DNA of 64,000 nucleotides. Source: Entamoeba histolytica HM-1:IMSS. Taxonomy: Eukaryota; Evosea; Mastigamoebida; Endamoebidae. Position 1 is the first letter of the stretch; the number at the start of each line of letters is the position of its first letter. Below the pieces are notes generated by a model. The model saw only the letters and a list, made by a program, of their open reading frames with translations, did not search any database and was not told where the DNA came from. Of the stretch, positions 34,231 to 43,305 are shown in pieces. The stretch is from assembly GCF_000208925.1 (NCBI RefSeq), contig NW_001914925.1, forward strand, positions 1 through 64,000, in the 5' to 3' direction. Both the position numbers and the translations under genes were made by a program.

Positions 34231-34671
34231 TTAATGCTTTTCTTTTATTTTATGTGACATTTTAATATATTTAATATATTCTTTTTCATTATTTGCATTA
34301 ATGTTTATTGCTTTTATTATACTTTCAATTTGTTCATTTCTTAATTTCTTATATAATTTCTTATTTAACCAATTAATTACAAAACAATACATCACTTCAA
34401 TTAAAATTCGATTTCTTTGGTTTGTTTCTTCTTGTATTTTCATTATACTTTGTTTGTTTTTTATTATTCTTGCAACTTTACATCTATCACTCATTTCTTT
34501 AATTGGATTTTTGTTTTTAATTACTTCTTCTTCATTTGTTTTAATGTCTTTTTCTTCAAAGTCTTTGTTTTTTTCTTTAAACTCTTCTTTCGTCTTTTCA
34601 ATTATTTTTTTCCTTTTTAATTGAATATACTTCTTGAAGAATTTCATACCATCTTTTCCTCTTACCTTCAT
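34231..34671 (-). pseudogene. LINE ORF1-like basic coiled-coil fragment
   Basis: 146 aa, very rich in Lys, Glu and Ile, with heptad-like patterning (KRKKIIEKTKEEFKEKNKD). It lies upstream of the RT in the expected place for the nucleic-acid-binding ORF1 product or the N-terminus of ORF2. It is out of frame with the next fragment (34217-33879). Confidence 0.6.
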
Positions 34672-35214
34672 ATTTTTAAGTATTTCTTCGTATTCTCCTT
34701 CATTCCATTCACTTGTTATTCTTTTAATCTTTCTTTGTATATCATTTATTGTTAGCCATTTATATTTGTTATTGGTGTAATCTTTATTATTATTGTATTT
34801 ACATTGTTTCTTATTTGTTTTTATTTGAATTTTTGTATTCTAATCAATTTTCCTTGATATTTCATTTACCATTGTTGTTATGCCGTTTATTGCTATTGAC
34901 ATTTCTTTTTTTATTGTATGACCTTGTATTTCTATGTCTTGTTTGCTTTTCTTTACAAGACTCTAAGGTTTTACACAATAGCCATGGCATTAAAATTTGT
35001 TGTATTTCCTGCATCTGAAAAGGAATCTTTTTTGTTATTTTAAGAAAAATAAAAATGAAAAACACAAAAAATAAACTAATTATAGAAAATAACAATATTA
35101 TAATATTATTATTATTATATTATTAATATTATTATATATTTATTGTTATTGTAAAAATGATAAAAATAGTATTTGTTAAAATAGACAATGATAAAAAAAT
35201 ATTTAATTTGATTT

Positions 35215-35233
35215 GTTAATAACGTGTATTAAC
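35215..35233 (+). promoter_or_regulatory. Conserved palindrome upstream of TLDc gene, copy 1
   Basis: GTTAATA-ACGTG-TATTAAC, a 7-bp inverted repeat 45 bp before the start codon. The same arms recur upstream of TLDc copy 2 (54522-54540). It could be a factor-binding site; function inferred only. Confidence 0.45.
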
Positions 35234-35277
35234 TATTTAAACATATTTTAAACTTATAAATATCAAATTCCAAAACA

Positions 35278-35781
35278 ATGGAAGAAATAATCAAACAAAT
35301 AGAAGCATGGACAAATAGAAAAGTAAGAAATATACTATTTGATTCAGATATTGATAATTGGAGTATTAATACATCAATATTTGATCAAAGAATAAAGAAT
35401 AAAGAAGATATAATAATTATTATTGAAGATGAATGTGGAAATAAATTTGGAGGATACGTTAATGAGAAAATTGATAAAGTTGATTATTATATAAATGATT
35501 CACAGTCATTTGTATTTTCATTAGAATCAAATGGAAGAATTGAAGGAATGAAGAAATTTGATATTAAAGAATCAGAATATGCATTCGGTTTATATAATAA
35601 ATCAGATGATTGTTTATTTGTATTTGGAAATGGAGATGATATTTGTGTTTGTAAAGAAAATAATAAAACAGAATCACGTTGTAGTCAACAAGATTCATTT
35701 GAATATGAAGGAATATCAAACGCACTTTGTGGAAAAAAATATTTCACACCAAAACGAATTATAGTAATTGAAATGAAATGA
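35278..35781 (+). CDS. TLDc-domain protein, copy 1
   Basis: This 167-aa protein is essentially one TLDc domain of the Entamoeba-expanded type: WTNRKVRNILFDSDIDNW (residues 11-28), GGYVNEKIDK, FVFSLESNGRIEGMKKF, FGNGDDICVCK and the C-terminal FTPKRIIVIEMK. TLDc proteins in other eukaryotes bind and regulate the V-ATPase and protect from oxidative stress; the role of the short Entamoeba forms is unknown. A DUF1963 gene lies downstream across the N gap. The same pair occurs inverted at 64000-62013, where the readable 77 C-terminal residues are identical. Copy 2 at 54460-53971 is damaged. Confidence 0.85.
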   Translation: MEEIIKQIEAWTNRKVRNILFDSDIDNWSINTSIFDQRIKNKEDIIIIIEDECGNKFGGYVNEKIDKVDYYINDSQSFVFSLESNGRIEGMKKFDIKESEYAFGLYNKSDDCLFVFGNGDDICVCKENNKTESRCSQQDSFEYEGISNALCGKKYFTPKRIIVIEMK

Positions 35782-35924
35782 TTCAATCTTGATTATTTGA
35801 AAATGAAATAAAAAAGAATAAAAACAAAACAATGAAGAATATGAACATTTTGTTCATCTGCCAATGAATGAAATGGTGAATTAAAATTGACATAATTCAA
35901 TGTTGATTTATTTTATTTCATTTA

Positions 35925-36024
35925 NNNNNNNNNNNNNNNNNNNNNNNNNNNNNNNNNNNNNNNNNNNNNNNNNNNNNNNNNNNNNNNNNNNNNNNNNNNN
36001 NNNNNNNNNNNNNNNNNNNNNNNN
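35925..36024. other. Assembly gap (100 N)
   Basis: Placeholder gap. Aligning both flanks with the inverted copy places 35924 at about 63518 and 36025 at 62755, so roughly 760 bp is missing here, including the start of the DUF1963 gene. Confidence 0.97.
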
Positions 36025-36767
36025 AAATAGTTAGATTTGAATGTAGTGATAAACCAGCAAGTCGATATAATTCTAAATTAGGAGGAAATCCTTATTTACC
36101 AAAAGGATTTGAATATCCAAAAGACTTATCCACTAACAAACCATTATCTTTTCTAATGCAAATTAATTTTGAAGAATTTGAAGCATTAGAAAATTATCCA
36201 ACAAAAGGAATTTTACAATTTTATATTTTAGTTGATGATTCATATAATTTTGGAGTTAATTATGAAGATATAACAAACCAAGAAAAGTTTAGAGTTGTTT
36301 ATTTTGAGTCAATTGAAAAAGATGAAACTAAATTACAAGAAGCACCAATTATTGAAAATACAAATGACGGTCCTATATTTACACCTTGTTTATTACTTCC
36401 AGAAAAAGGAGAAATGGGAATTTCACCTAGCTGTTATCAATTTAATAAAATTGTTGATAAATATGCAATGAAATATGAAATTGATGATTCAGAAAAAGAT
36501 AGTTTAAATGAATATCTTTATGAATTTTTAAGTGTTCAAGATGATATTCATATTGGTGGATATTCTTCATTTACACAAGAGGATCCTCGATTCTATGATA
36601 ATAAACAACTTACTGAAACTCTTCTTCAAATTGGAAGTATTTTTGGTGGAAATAATTCGAACTATATAATGTGGGGAGATTGTGGTATTGCTAATTTCTT
36701 TATTAATACAGAAGATCTTAAAGCATCAAACTTTACTCGAGTTGGTTATATCTGGGATTGTTGCTAA
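36025..36767 (+). CDS. DUF1963 (YwqG-like) protein, 5' end lost in gap
   Basis: The reading frame is open from the gap edge (IVRFECSDKPASRYNSKLGG onward) to the stop. It matches residues from about 20 to the end of the complete copy at 62816-62013. The stretch from the internal Met at 36156 to the end (203 aa) is identical in protein sequence. Family features are the LGG-PYLP box, GILQFYI and the final CGIANFFI and YIWDCC segments. The true start lies inside the N run. Function is unknown; the family is mainly bacterial. Confidence 0.85.
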
Positions 36768-37617
36768 CTTGATTTTCTTTTTTTTTTATTTTATATCAAA
36801 TTTTTATTGAAATTCATCATTCTTATTAAAATATTTAATAATTTATTTTATTTACTTATTAAATAATAAGAATTTTCTTCTTATATGTTTAATTAAGCAA
36901 ACTTCTTCTATTTATTTGTTAAAAAAAGATTATTCTAAGAGAATTAAGAAGTATTATTATTAATTTCAATACCAATACCATGGAGAAAGAATGTGACTTT
37001 TAAATTCTTAAATAATAAAATGTACTGAATTAAATGTAATTATTATCACCTTTCTATAATAAAAAAATATTTCTTGTTTTATAAATAATTTAATTCAGTT
37101 ATATAAAATTCTTTAATTAACTCTAATTACTTGTACAATTGAAATAAATTGAAATATTAATTTTTTTCTTTTAATCCAATAATTATTTTTCATTGATTAG
37201 AATTTATATCATATGAAAAAAGTAAATTAATTATATTAATTATATTATCACTAACATCTAATTTGATAAACCTTATAATAAAAAGAATATACAATTATAA
37301 ATTTTCATTCATCTACTGAAATTTAATTAGAAAATAAATTTGGTTCAATAAAAAAAAAAAATAATACAATTAATATGACAAAAAAAAGAATTGAATTTAA
37401 ATAAAATTTGAACTGACATTATTTTTAATAAAAAAGATTTTCACATCAACAAAGAATATAAAAAGAGAGGTTCACAAATCTGCATATCGTTTGAATAAAA
37501 AACGTTTATAATACAAAAAGAAAAACAAAAAAAAAATTATTTTATTTATTTTTTTCTAAGTCGATTTTAAATTATCCCAATAAAAAAAATAACCCTGAAA
37601 TAAGAAAAATTTGGATT
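36768..37617. other. AT-rich intergenic region
   Basis: Homology with the inverted copy ends at about 36830. The rest is AT-rich with no gene seen. Confidence 0.6.
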
Positions 37618-38450
37618 TTATTCTTCTTTCACCCATTTTCCATCATTATTTTTCCACATTTCTACTTCATTATTGGATAAGGAAACAGCTAATACATCAC
37701 CATTAAAAGCAACTCTCCAACAAGATTCTTTAAATTCTGGCAAATGGTCAATCAACTTAATGTTAGTTCCATTTACTTCATAAATAAATACCATATGGTC
37801 TTGAGCACAAGTAGCTAAAAGAAGTTTACCATTAGAAGAAGTAACTGAAACATCTCTAATCCAATCTTTATGGTCTTTAAGTTGGTTAACACATTTCCAT
37901 TCACCATCAATATATTCATGGAATTTAACAGTACTATCACAGCCACCACTAACAATATTAACTTTCATATGATTTTGTATTACAGTTAATGTATTTACTC
38001 CGGCAGGATGAGCATTGAAAGAAGTTGTTTTCCATGATTTAGTTGATTCAACATACTCAATAATACTAATTTGTCCATCACTTGATCCACATGCTAATTT
38101 TAATCCCTCACTCTCAGGGAAGAAACAAATAGAATTGACTGACTTAGTATGGAATTTATGAGAATAAACAATAGCATAATTATTATTAGAAGTTTCTCTC
38201 CAAATTAATACTTGTTTGTCATAACTGCATGAAGCTAAAACTGGTCCAAATCTTGGATGACTCCATTTAACTTGCCAAATAGCAGCAGTATGTCTATAAA
38301 TGAATCATTTTTATTTATGTATAAAATAAATAATACAAACCCCACAAGCGTTGAGATAATTTTTGGTTCTGGTTGTGTTGTGTCAAAGATTACAATTGAC
38401 TTATCATCCAATGCACAAGCAACTTTTGTTCCATAAAAATCAAATTCCAT
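37618..38450 (-). CDS. SEC13: SEC13-like WD40 protein, two exons
   Basis: Exon 1 is 38450-38341 and exon 2 is 38293-37618. They are joined across a 47-bp intron (38340-38294) that begins GTTTGT and ends TAG. The spliced protein is 261 aa, somewhat shorter than typical SEC13 (about 300). Recognisable WD segments are YGTKVACALDDKSIVIFD, GHTAAIWQVKWSHPRFGPVL (the splice falls within GH), ASCSYDKQVLIW, HPAGVNTL, VSGGCDSTVKF, DHKDWIRDV and ESCWRVAFNGDVLAVS near the end. SEC13 is a shell subunit of COPII coats with SEC31 and also of the nuclear pore outer ring. Without the intron the frame would stop shortly after exon 1. Confidence 0.9.
38294..38340 (-). other. Intron of the SEC13-like gene
   Basis: 47 bp, GTTTGT...TAG on the minus strand, the standard Entamoeba intron borders. 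Removing it joins LVG to HTAAIW in frame. Confidence 0.9.
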
Positions 38451-38717
38451 ATCTTCCTATTTTGTTACTTTTTTTTTCTTATTAAATACTAAAAAAAATA
38501 TTATTAACATACTATATTTTCACTTGTTGTGAATCTCTGAATATTTGCCTAAAATCAATTAATTTTCTTTTCCTTAAATTAATCAATTCATCACCAACAA
38601 ACCATTTCTTCTATCTAATTATTCATTTCTAAGATCCTTATTTTTTTCTTTTTTATATTTTTCTCTCTTTTTAACAACAAATTAAATAACAAAAATCATA
38701 ACAAAAACAACTTTTTT

Positions 38718-39110
38718 TTAATTACATAATCTTAATGTAACAAAGAGACGACCCCCATTACTAAATTCAATCCATTGACTTACATCTTTATTATAACTTA
38801 AATGATTTGTCTCAATTATAACAAATGCCTTATAAACACTACTCTTTACTATAAATGTTTCATAATACTCAAATAAAATCATTGGACGTTGAGAAGGAAC
38901 AATATTAATTGAAAAACAATCAGAAAATTGAGGAGTACTTGTTTTTTCTGTTGAGCTCTGAAATTTTTGATCTCCACATTGAACGATAATAAATCTCCCT
39001 TGACAAATTTGTACTTCTGATAAGTTTAGTGTGAGTTTTGTGGATTTCTCAAATTGAGCTTCTCCCAAACGAACCGATATTTTCATCTTTTCTTTTTTTT
39101 TAAGTTTCAC
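38718..39110 (-). CDS. Small C2-like domain protein
   Basis: 130 aa from the first Met; the Met at residue 9 (MKISVRLGEAQ) is a plausible alternative start. The pattern fits a single C2-type beta-sandwich: a first strand KISVRLGEAQ, then GRFIIVQCGDQKFQSST, then TPQFSDCFSINI, ILFEYYE and a final RLFVTLRLC. The usual Asp clusters for calcium are not obvious, so it is probably a calcium-independent C2 or protein-binding domain. There is no signal peptide or membrane helix. It is divergent from the LIM gene at 39373. Confidence 0.6.
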   Translation of the reverse strand: MKLKKKEKMKISVRLGEAQFEKSTKLTLNLSEVQICQGRFIIVQCGDQKFQSSTEKTSTPQFSDCFSINIVPSQRPMILFEYYETFIVKSSVYKAFVIIETNHLSYNKDVSQWIEFSNGGRLFVTLRLCN

Positions 39111-39348
39111 ATAATTTTATTTTTTATTTAATCAGTTTAAAGAAAAAGGGATATATATCATAAATAAATTTGTACAAAAATTATTAGTTACAAAAATAGT
39201 GATTCATTTAAATATTTTCTTTAATTGACAAGTAAAATAATTCAATCTTCTGATTAAATTAACCTGAAAATAAACACTTAACTAAAAAGAAAAGAAATAA
39301 AAAACAAAAAGGAAGATAGGATAAAAGAAGACAAAAATTTTAACGTCA

Positions 39349-39356
39349 AATGAACT
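39349..39356 (+). promoter_or_regulatory. GAAC element upstream of the LIM gene
   Basis: AATGAACT, the published consensus form, 17 bp before the start codon at 39373. Confidence 0.55.
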
Positions 39357-39372
39357 TGAAATAAATCAAAGA

Positions 39373-40536
39373 ATGACTGAAGAGCAAATAAATAATCTTA
39401 AGAAAGGAGAAACTCTTGAAGTTACTCAACCTGATGGAACTGTAATTATTATTGAAGGAAATCCATGTGTACGATGTGGAAAAAATATTGTTGGTGAAAT
39501 TGTTGAAGTAGATGAAGGTGCATTCCATCCAGGCTGTTTTACTTGTGCAGAGTGTGGGTGTAATTTACTTGAAGAAGAAGATTATTGTGAAGATGATGGA
39601 GAAGTTTTTTGTAGTGATTGCTATAAAAACCTTTGTGGACCACGATGTTATTATTGTAAACAACCAATAGAAGACACAGCAATTGAATTTAATAATAGGA
39701 AATACCACCCAAATCATTTTGGATGTTTTGTCTGTAAAGCAGCATTAAAAGGAAAGCCATATAAAGATATTGGAGGTGAACCTTATTGTCAAGAATGTGC
39801 TCGTAAAAAGGTTGAACAAGAGAAACGAAAAGATCTTTGCTTTAAATGTGGAGAGCCAATTATTGGAGATTATATTATTATTAATGGTATGAAATGTCAT
39901 CCTGAACATTTCAAATGTGCAATTTGTCAATCTGAATTTACAGGAGGAAGTTCTATTGAATATCTTGGAAAGAGATATTGTCTTGCTTGTTATAAGAAAG
40001 TATCTGCTTGTATTTGTGAGAAATGTAAAAAGCCAATTGCTGGACGTTCTGTACAAGCATGTGGATTTATGTATCATCCAGAATGTTTGACATGTACTGA
40101 ATGTGACTTACCATTAACAGGTGTTTCTTTCCTTGAACATGATGGTAAACCTTATTGTAATTTCCATTATTATAAATTATTTGGACAAGTATGTGAAAAA
40201 TGTGGTAAAGTTGTTCATAGTGGAGAAGGTGTTATTGTAGGAGATAAAACATTCCATAAAGAATGTTTTGTTTGTTCACAATGTAACAAATTGATGGATC
40301 CAAAGAAAACTAAAATATACGAAAATAATCCAATTTGTGTTTCATGTTATAATAAACTTCCAGGAGATGTTAGATATGCTATAGAAGAAGAAGAACGTGA
40401 GGCAAAAAGACTTGAAGAAAAACGAAAGAAAGAACAAAAGAAACAACAGAAAGAAGAAGCTAAAGCAGCTAAGAAAAAAGAAAAAGAAATTGAGGCTCAA
40501 TTAAAGAAAGCAAAAAAAGCTGAAAAGAAGAAATAA
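39373..40536 (+). CDS. Five-LIM-domain protein with basic/acidic C-terminal coil
   Basis: This 387-aa protein has five consecutive LIM zinc-finger pairs. They begin at CVRCGKNIVG (residue 32), CYYCKQPIED (about 91), CFKCGEPIIG (about 156), CEKCKKPIAG (about 216) and CEKCGKVVHS (about 275). Each carries the CXXC...HXXC/F...CXXC...C spacing. A highly charged, Lys/Glu-rich helix follows (about 340-387). The array resembles paxillin/FHL-type adaptors, which link adhesion or actin structures to signalling. No catalytic domain is present. It could act at membranes or the cytoskeleton as reported for other Entamoeba LIM proteins. Confidence 0.92.
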   Translation: MTEEQINNLKKGETLEVTQPDGTVIIIEGNPCVRCGKNIVGEIVEVDEGAFHPGCFTCAECGCNLLEEEDYCEDDGEVFCSDCYKNLCGPRCYYCKQPIEDTAIEFNNRKYHPNHFGCFVCKAALKGKPYKDIGGEPYCQECARKKVEQEKRKDLCFKCGEPIIGDYIIINGMKCHPEHFKCAICQSEFTGGSSIEYLGKRYCLACYKKVSACICEKCKKPIAGRSVQACGFMYHPECLTCTECDLPLTGVSFLEHDGKPYCNFHYYKLFGQVCEKCGKVVHSGEGVIVGDKTFHKECFVCSQCNKLMDPKKTKIYENNPICVSCYNKLPGDVRYAIEEEEREAKRLEEKRKKEQKKQQKEEAKAAKKKEKEIEAQLKKAKKAEKKK

Positions 40537-40608
40537 ACAAAAGGGTTTTTAATTCTATTTTCTTTTTTATTTTATTAAAATTTATAAAAAAGAAGTTTAT
40601 ATTTAAAG

Positions 40609-41079
40609 ATGGTAAGTATGAAACGTTATAAAAACATTACTACACATTCAATATTCAAATTATCAATTGTTATATGATTATGATGAAGTATTTGAATAAG
40701 AAATATAATAAATAACAATACAAAGAATGAAGTAAGATAACATGAAATAATAATAAGAAAAGAAATTATACATAATAATATAATGATAATGAAATAATCA
40801 TTCATAAAATAAGAAAATAAAGAAAGAAGAAATTCATTAAAATTGAAGTAAAAATCAAAGAAAATGATAAAAAGAAGAAATGACATGATAGAAAAAAAGA
40901 AAAGAGAATAAAACAAATAAAATAAAATGATTTATTCATAAAATAAGAAGAAAATCTAAATAATATATAAAACAAAGAAGTGACTCTTTTTTTTAATGAT
41001 GAATGATATGATTAATATTAATTAATTAATGAAGAATCGATGAAAATTCTATCAATATTAAATTAACTAATTTTTACAG
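40609..41079 (+). mobile_element. Heavily decayed SINE relic
   Basis: This aligns along its length with the SINE at 20545: GATGGTAAGTATGAAACG, then TATATGATTATGATGAAGTA, ATTCATAAAATAAGAAAATA, and a tail GATGAAAATTCTATCAATAT followed by TAAATTAACTAATTTTTA. Many differences replace G with A or C with T. The spans 40588-40607 and 41081-41102 may be remnants of a target-site duplication but differ at several positions. It lies directly upstream of the M3 peptidase promoter. Confidence 0.6.
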
Positions 41080-41126
41080 AAAAAGAACTTTATTTTCATA
41101 AAGAAAAAGAACTTTATTTTCATAAA
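41079..41126 (+). promoter_or_regulatory. Duplicated 24-bp GAAC-containing promoter segment
   Basis: Two exact tandem copies of a 24-bp unit (AGAAAAAGAACTTTATTTTC plus four bases) put two GAACT elements at 41085-41089 and 41109-41113. They are 50 and 26 bp before the start codon at 41139. Confidence 0.7.
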
Positions 41127-41138
41127 GAAAAAGAAAAG

Positions 41139-43166
41139 ATGCAACATCCATTTTTAAAGAATGAAGAAATAATTAATTTTGAAGAGTTAAAACCAGAGTG
41201 TATTGTCAACGACATTGAAGAAGGGATTAAGATATGTAAAGAAAATATTCAAAAAATAAAAGAAATTCCAATAAATCAAAGTACATTTGAAAATACAGTA
41301 CGTCCATTTGATAATGCAATAATTCCATTAAAAGATATAATGTATAAACTTAACATATTAATTTTATGTAGAAGTGATATTAAAGAATATTCACTTCTAA
41401 ATGAAGAAATTTTCTCAAAAGAAGTTTCATTTAAGTCGAGTATTTATACTGATAATGAATTATTTAAATTAATAGAATATAATTATAAACAAAAAGAAGT
41501 ATTAGAATTTGATCAGAGACAATTAATAGAAAAAATTTATAATGACTTTATTGATGGAGGAATTTTACTTAATGATAGTCAAAAAAATAAATTTATTCAA
41601 TTAAAAGAAGAAGTATTTAAATTAAGTAAAAAATATTTAAGTAACGTAATAAATGATACAGATAATTACTCATTATTAATAGAAGATAAAAACAAATTAG
41701 ATGGTATTCCATCTAATATTTTAGAACATTATTTTAATGAAGCTCAAAAAAGAAAGTTAAAAGGTTATTTAATTACTCTTCAAGCATCTTCTTATTTACC
41801 TTTACTTAAATATTGTAAAAATGAAGAAATTAGAAAAGAAATATTTATACAATATAATAGTCTTTGTAGTAAAGGTGAATATGATAATACTAATATTATT
41901 AATAAAGTATTAGAAAAAAGACAAGAAATTGCTAAATTACTTGGATATTCAAATTATTCAGAATATATTACTAAAAGAAGAATGGTTAAAAGTAGTAAAA
42001 ATGCAATGAATTTTATTGAAGATTTACATAAGAAAATATTATCATTCTTCAAAAGAGAAGTAGAAGAAATAATAAAATATAAAAAAGAACAAACAGGAAA
42101 TAGTGAATTAAATCCATGGGATATTAATTTTTATATTGAACAAATAAAAGAAAAACAATTAAAATATAATGAAGAAGAAATAAGACAATATTTTCCAGAA
42201 CCAATTGTATTTAAAGTATTATTTGAAGTATATAAAAGATTATATGGAATTACTTTTTGTTATAATAAATCAATAAAAGGATGGCATCAAGATGTTAAAT
42301 ATTATGATATTATTGATTCAAATAATAAACGATTAGGTGGAGTTTATTTTGATTTATATTCAAGAAAAGGAAAAAAAGCAGGTGGATTTCATGATGTTTT
42401 AAGAACAAATTATTTAAATGAACAAGGAATACTTATTAAACCATTAGGAGTAGTTGTATGTAATTTTCTACCACCAAATAATGATACTATTTCATATTTT
42501 AGTCATAGTGAATTAAAAACATTATTTCATGAAAGTGGTCATCTTATGCATACTATTCTTTCTAAACAAAGATTTGCTTCATTAACTGGAATGAATGTAG
42601 AATGGGATTTTGTTGAATTACCAAGTCAAATTATGGAAAATTGGATATATGAAAAAGAAGTTTTTCATTTATTTAATGAAGTTGGTGGAATAAAAGAAAT
42701 TCCTCAAGACATATATAATAAAATAATTCAAACACGAATATTTATGTCAGCATTTTATATGATGAGACAACTTAAATTTAGTAAAATTGATTTAGAATTA
42801 CATCAACATTATATTCAATCTAATCTTCCTTTAGATGATTTTATTTCTTTAATTACTGAAAATTATGATTATCCTTTTTCTTCTTCTTCTTTATCTATTA
42901 TTCGTCATTTTAGTCATTTATTTAATTTAACTTATTGTTATGCAAGTGGTTATTATTCTTATAAATGGGCTGAAATTCTTGAGGCTGATGCCTTTGAATT
43001 ATTTAAAGAAAATGGTATTTTTAATAGTCTTATTTCAACTAAATTCAAAACTTCTATCCTTGAAATGGGTGGTTCTAAACCAGCAAGTGAATTATTTAAA
43101 GAGTTTAGAGGAAGAAATCCTGACCCATCTGCTTTATTAAAGAAACTTAATTTAATTGATTATTAA
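41139..43166 (+). CDS. M3-family metallopeptidase (thimet oligopeptidase-like)
   Basis: 675 aa, the normal length for the family. The zinc site is FHESGHLMH (HEXXH at about residues 465-469), followed by the downstream glutamate region EWDFVELPSQIMENW (about 487-501), typical of M3 enzymes. Upstream GGVYFDLYSRKGKKAGGFHD and downstream YASGYYSYKWAE are further M3 signatures. These enzymes cleave short peptides in the cytosol. There is no signal peptide, so a cytosolic role is likely. The gene is intronless. Its promoter carries a duplicated GAAC segment directly after a SINE relic. Confidence 0.93.
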   Translation: MQHPFLKNEEIINFEELKPECIVNDIEEGIKICKENIQKIKEIPINQSTFENTVRPFDNAIIPLKDIMYKLNILILCRSDIKEYSLLNEEIFSKEVSFKSSIYTDNELFKLIEYNYKQKEVLEFDQRQLIEKIYNDFIDGGILLNDSQKNKFIQLKEEVFKLSKKYLSNVINDTDNYSLLIEDKNKLDGIPSNILEHYFNEAQKRKLKGYLITLQASSYLPLLKYCKNEEIRKEIFIQYNSLCSKGEYDNTNIINKVLEKRQEIAKLLGYSNYSEYITKRRMVKSSKNAMNFIEDLHKKILSFFKREVEEIIKYKKEQTGNSELNPWDINFYIEQIKEKQLKYNEEEIRQYFPEPIVFKVLFEVYKRLYGITFCYNKSIKGWHQDVKYYDIIDSNNKRLGGVYFDLYSRKGKKAGGFHDVLRTNYLNEQGILIKPLGVVVCNFLPPNNDTISYFSHSELKTLFHESGHLMHTILSKQRFASLTGMNVEWDFVELPSQIMENWIYEKEVFHLFNEVGGIKEIPQDIYNKIIQTRIFMSAFYMMRQLKFSKIDLELHQHYIQSNLPLDDFISLITENYDYPFSSSSLSIIRHFSHLFNLTYCYASGYYSYKWAEILEADAFELFKENGIFNSLISTKFKTSILEMGGSKPASELFKEFRGRNPDPSALLKKLNLIDY

Positions 43167-43305
43167 ATTAGTTATATATATCAAAAATTTTAATAATAAA
43201 AATTATAAAACAAAAAAAAACCCTTAAAATCAACAAAATAATGAAAACCTTAAAAAAAAAAAAAAAGAAAAAAGGGTTTCTCTATCTTCAAAAAAACAAA
43301 AGAAA

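Larger units (their letters stand above)
31158..35045 (-). mobile_element. Degenerate LINE (R4-clade, Entamoeba type), copy 2
   Basis: This non-LTR retrotransposon of about 3.9 kb on the minus strand was once two-ORF but is broken into many frames. From 5' to 3' there is a Lys/Asn-rich piece (35018-34862), a basic coiled-coil ORF1-like region (34671-34231), and a frame with CTNINYYF and EINNRWVW (34217-33879). A pre-RT domain with NWKAPGIDTI (33681-33238), the RT (33355-32672) and the C-terminal endonuclease region (31944-31510) follow. The 3' tail near 31160-31210 matches LINE copy 1 and the SINE. The catalytic RT box is YMDN instead of YMDD. It is shorter than a complete Entamoeba LINE (about 4.8 kb), and the 5' limit is uncertain. 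Confidence 0.88.
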
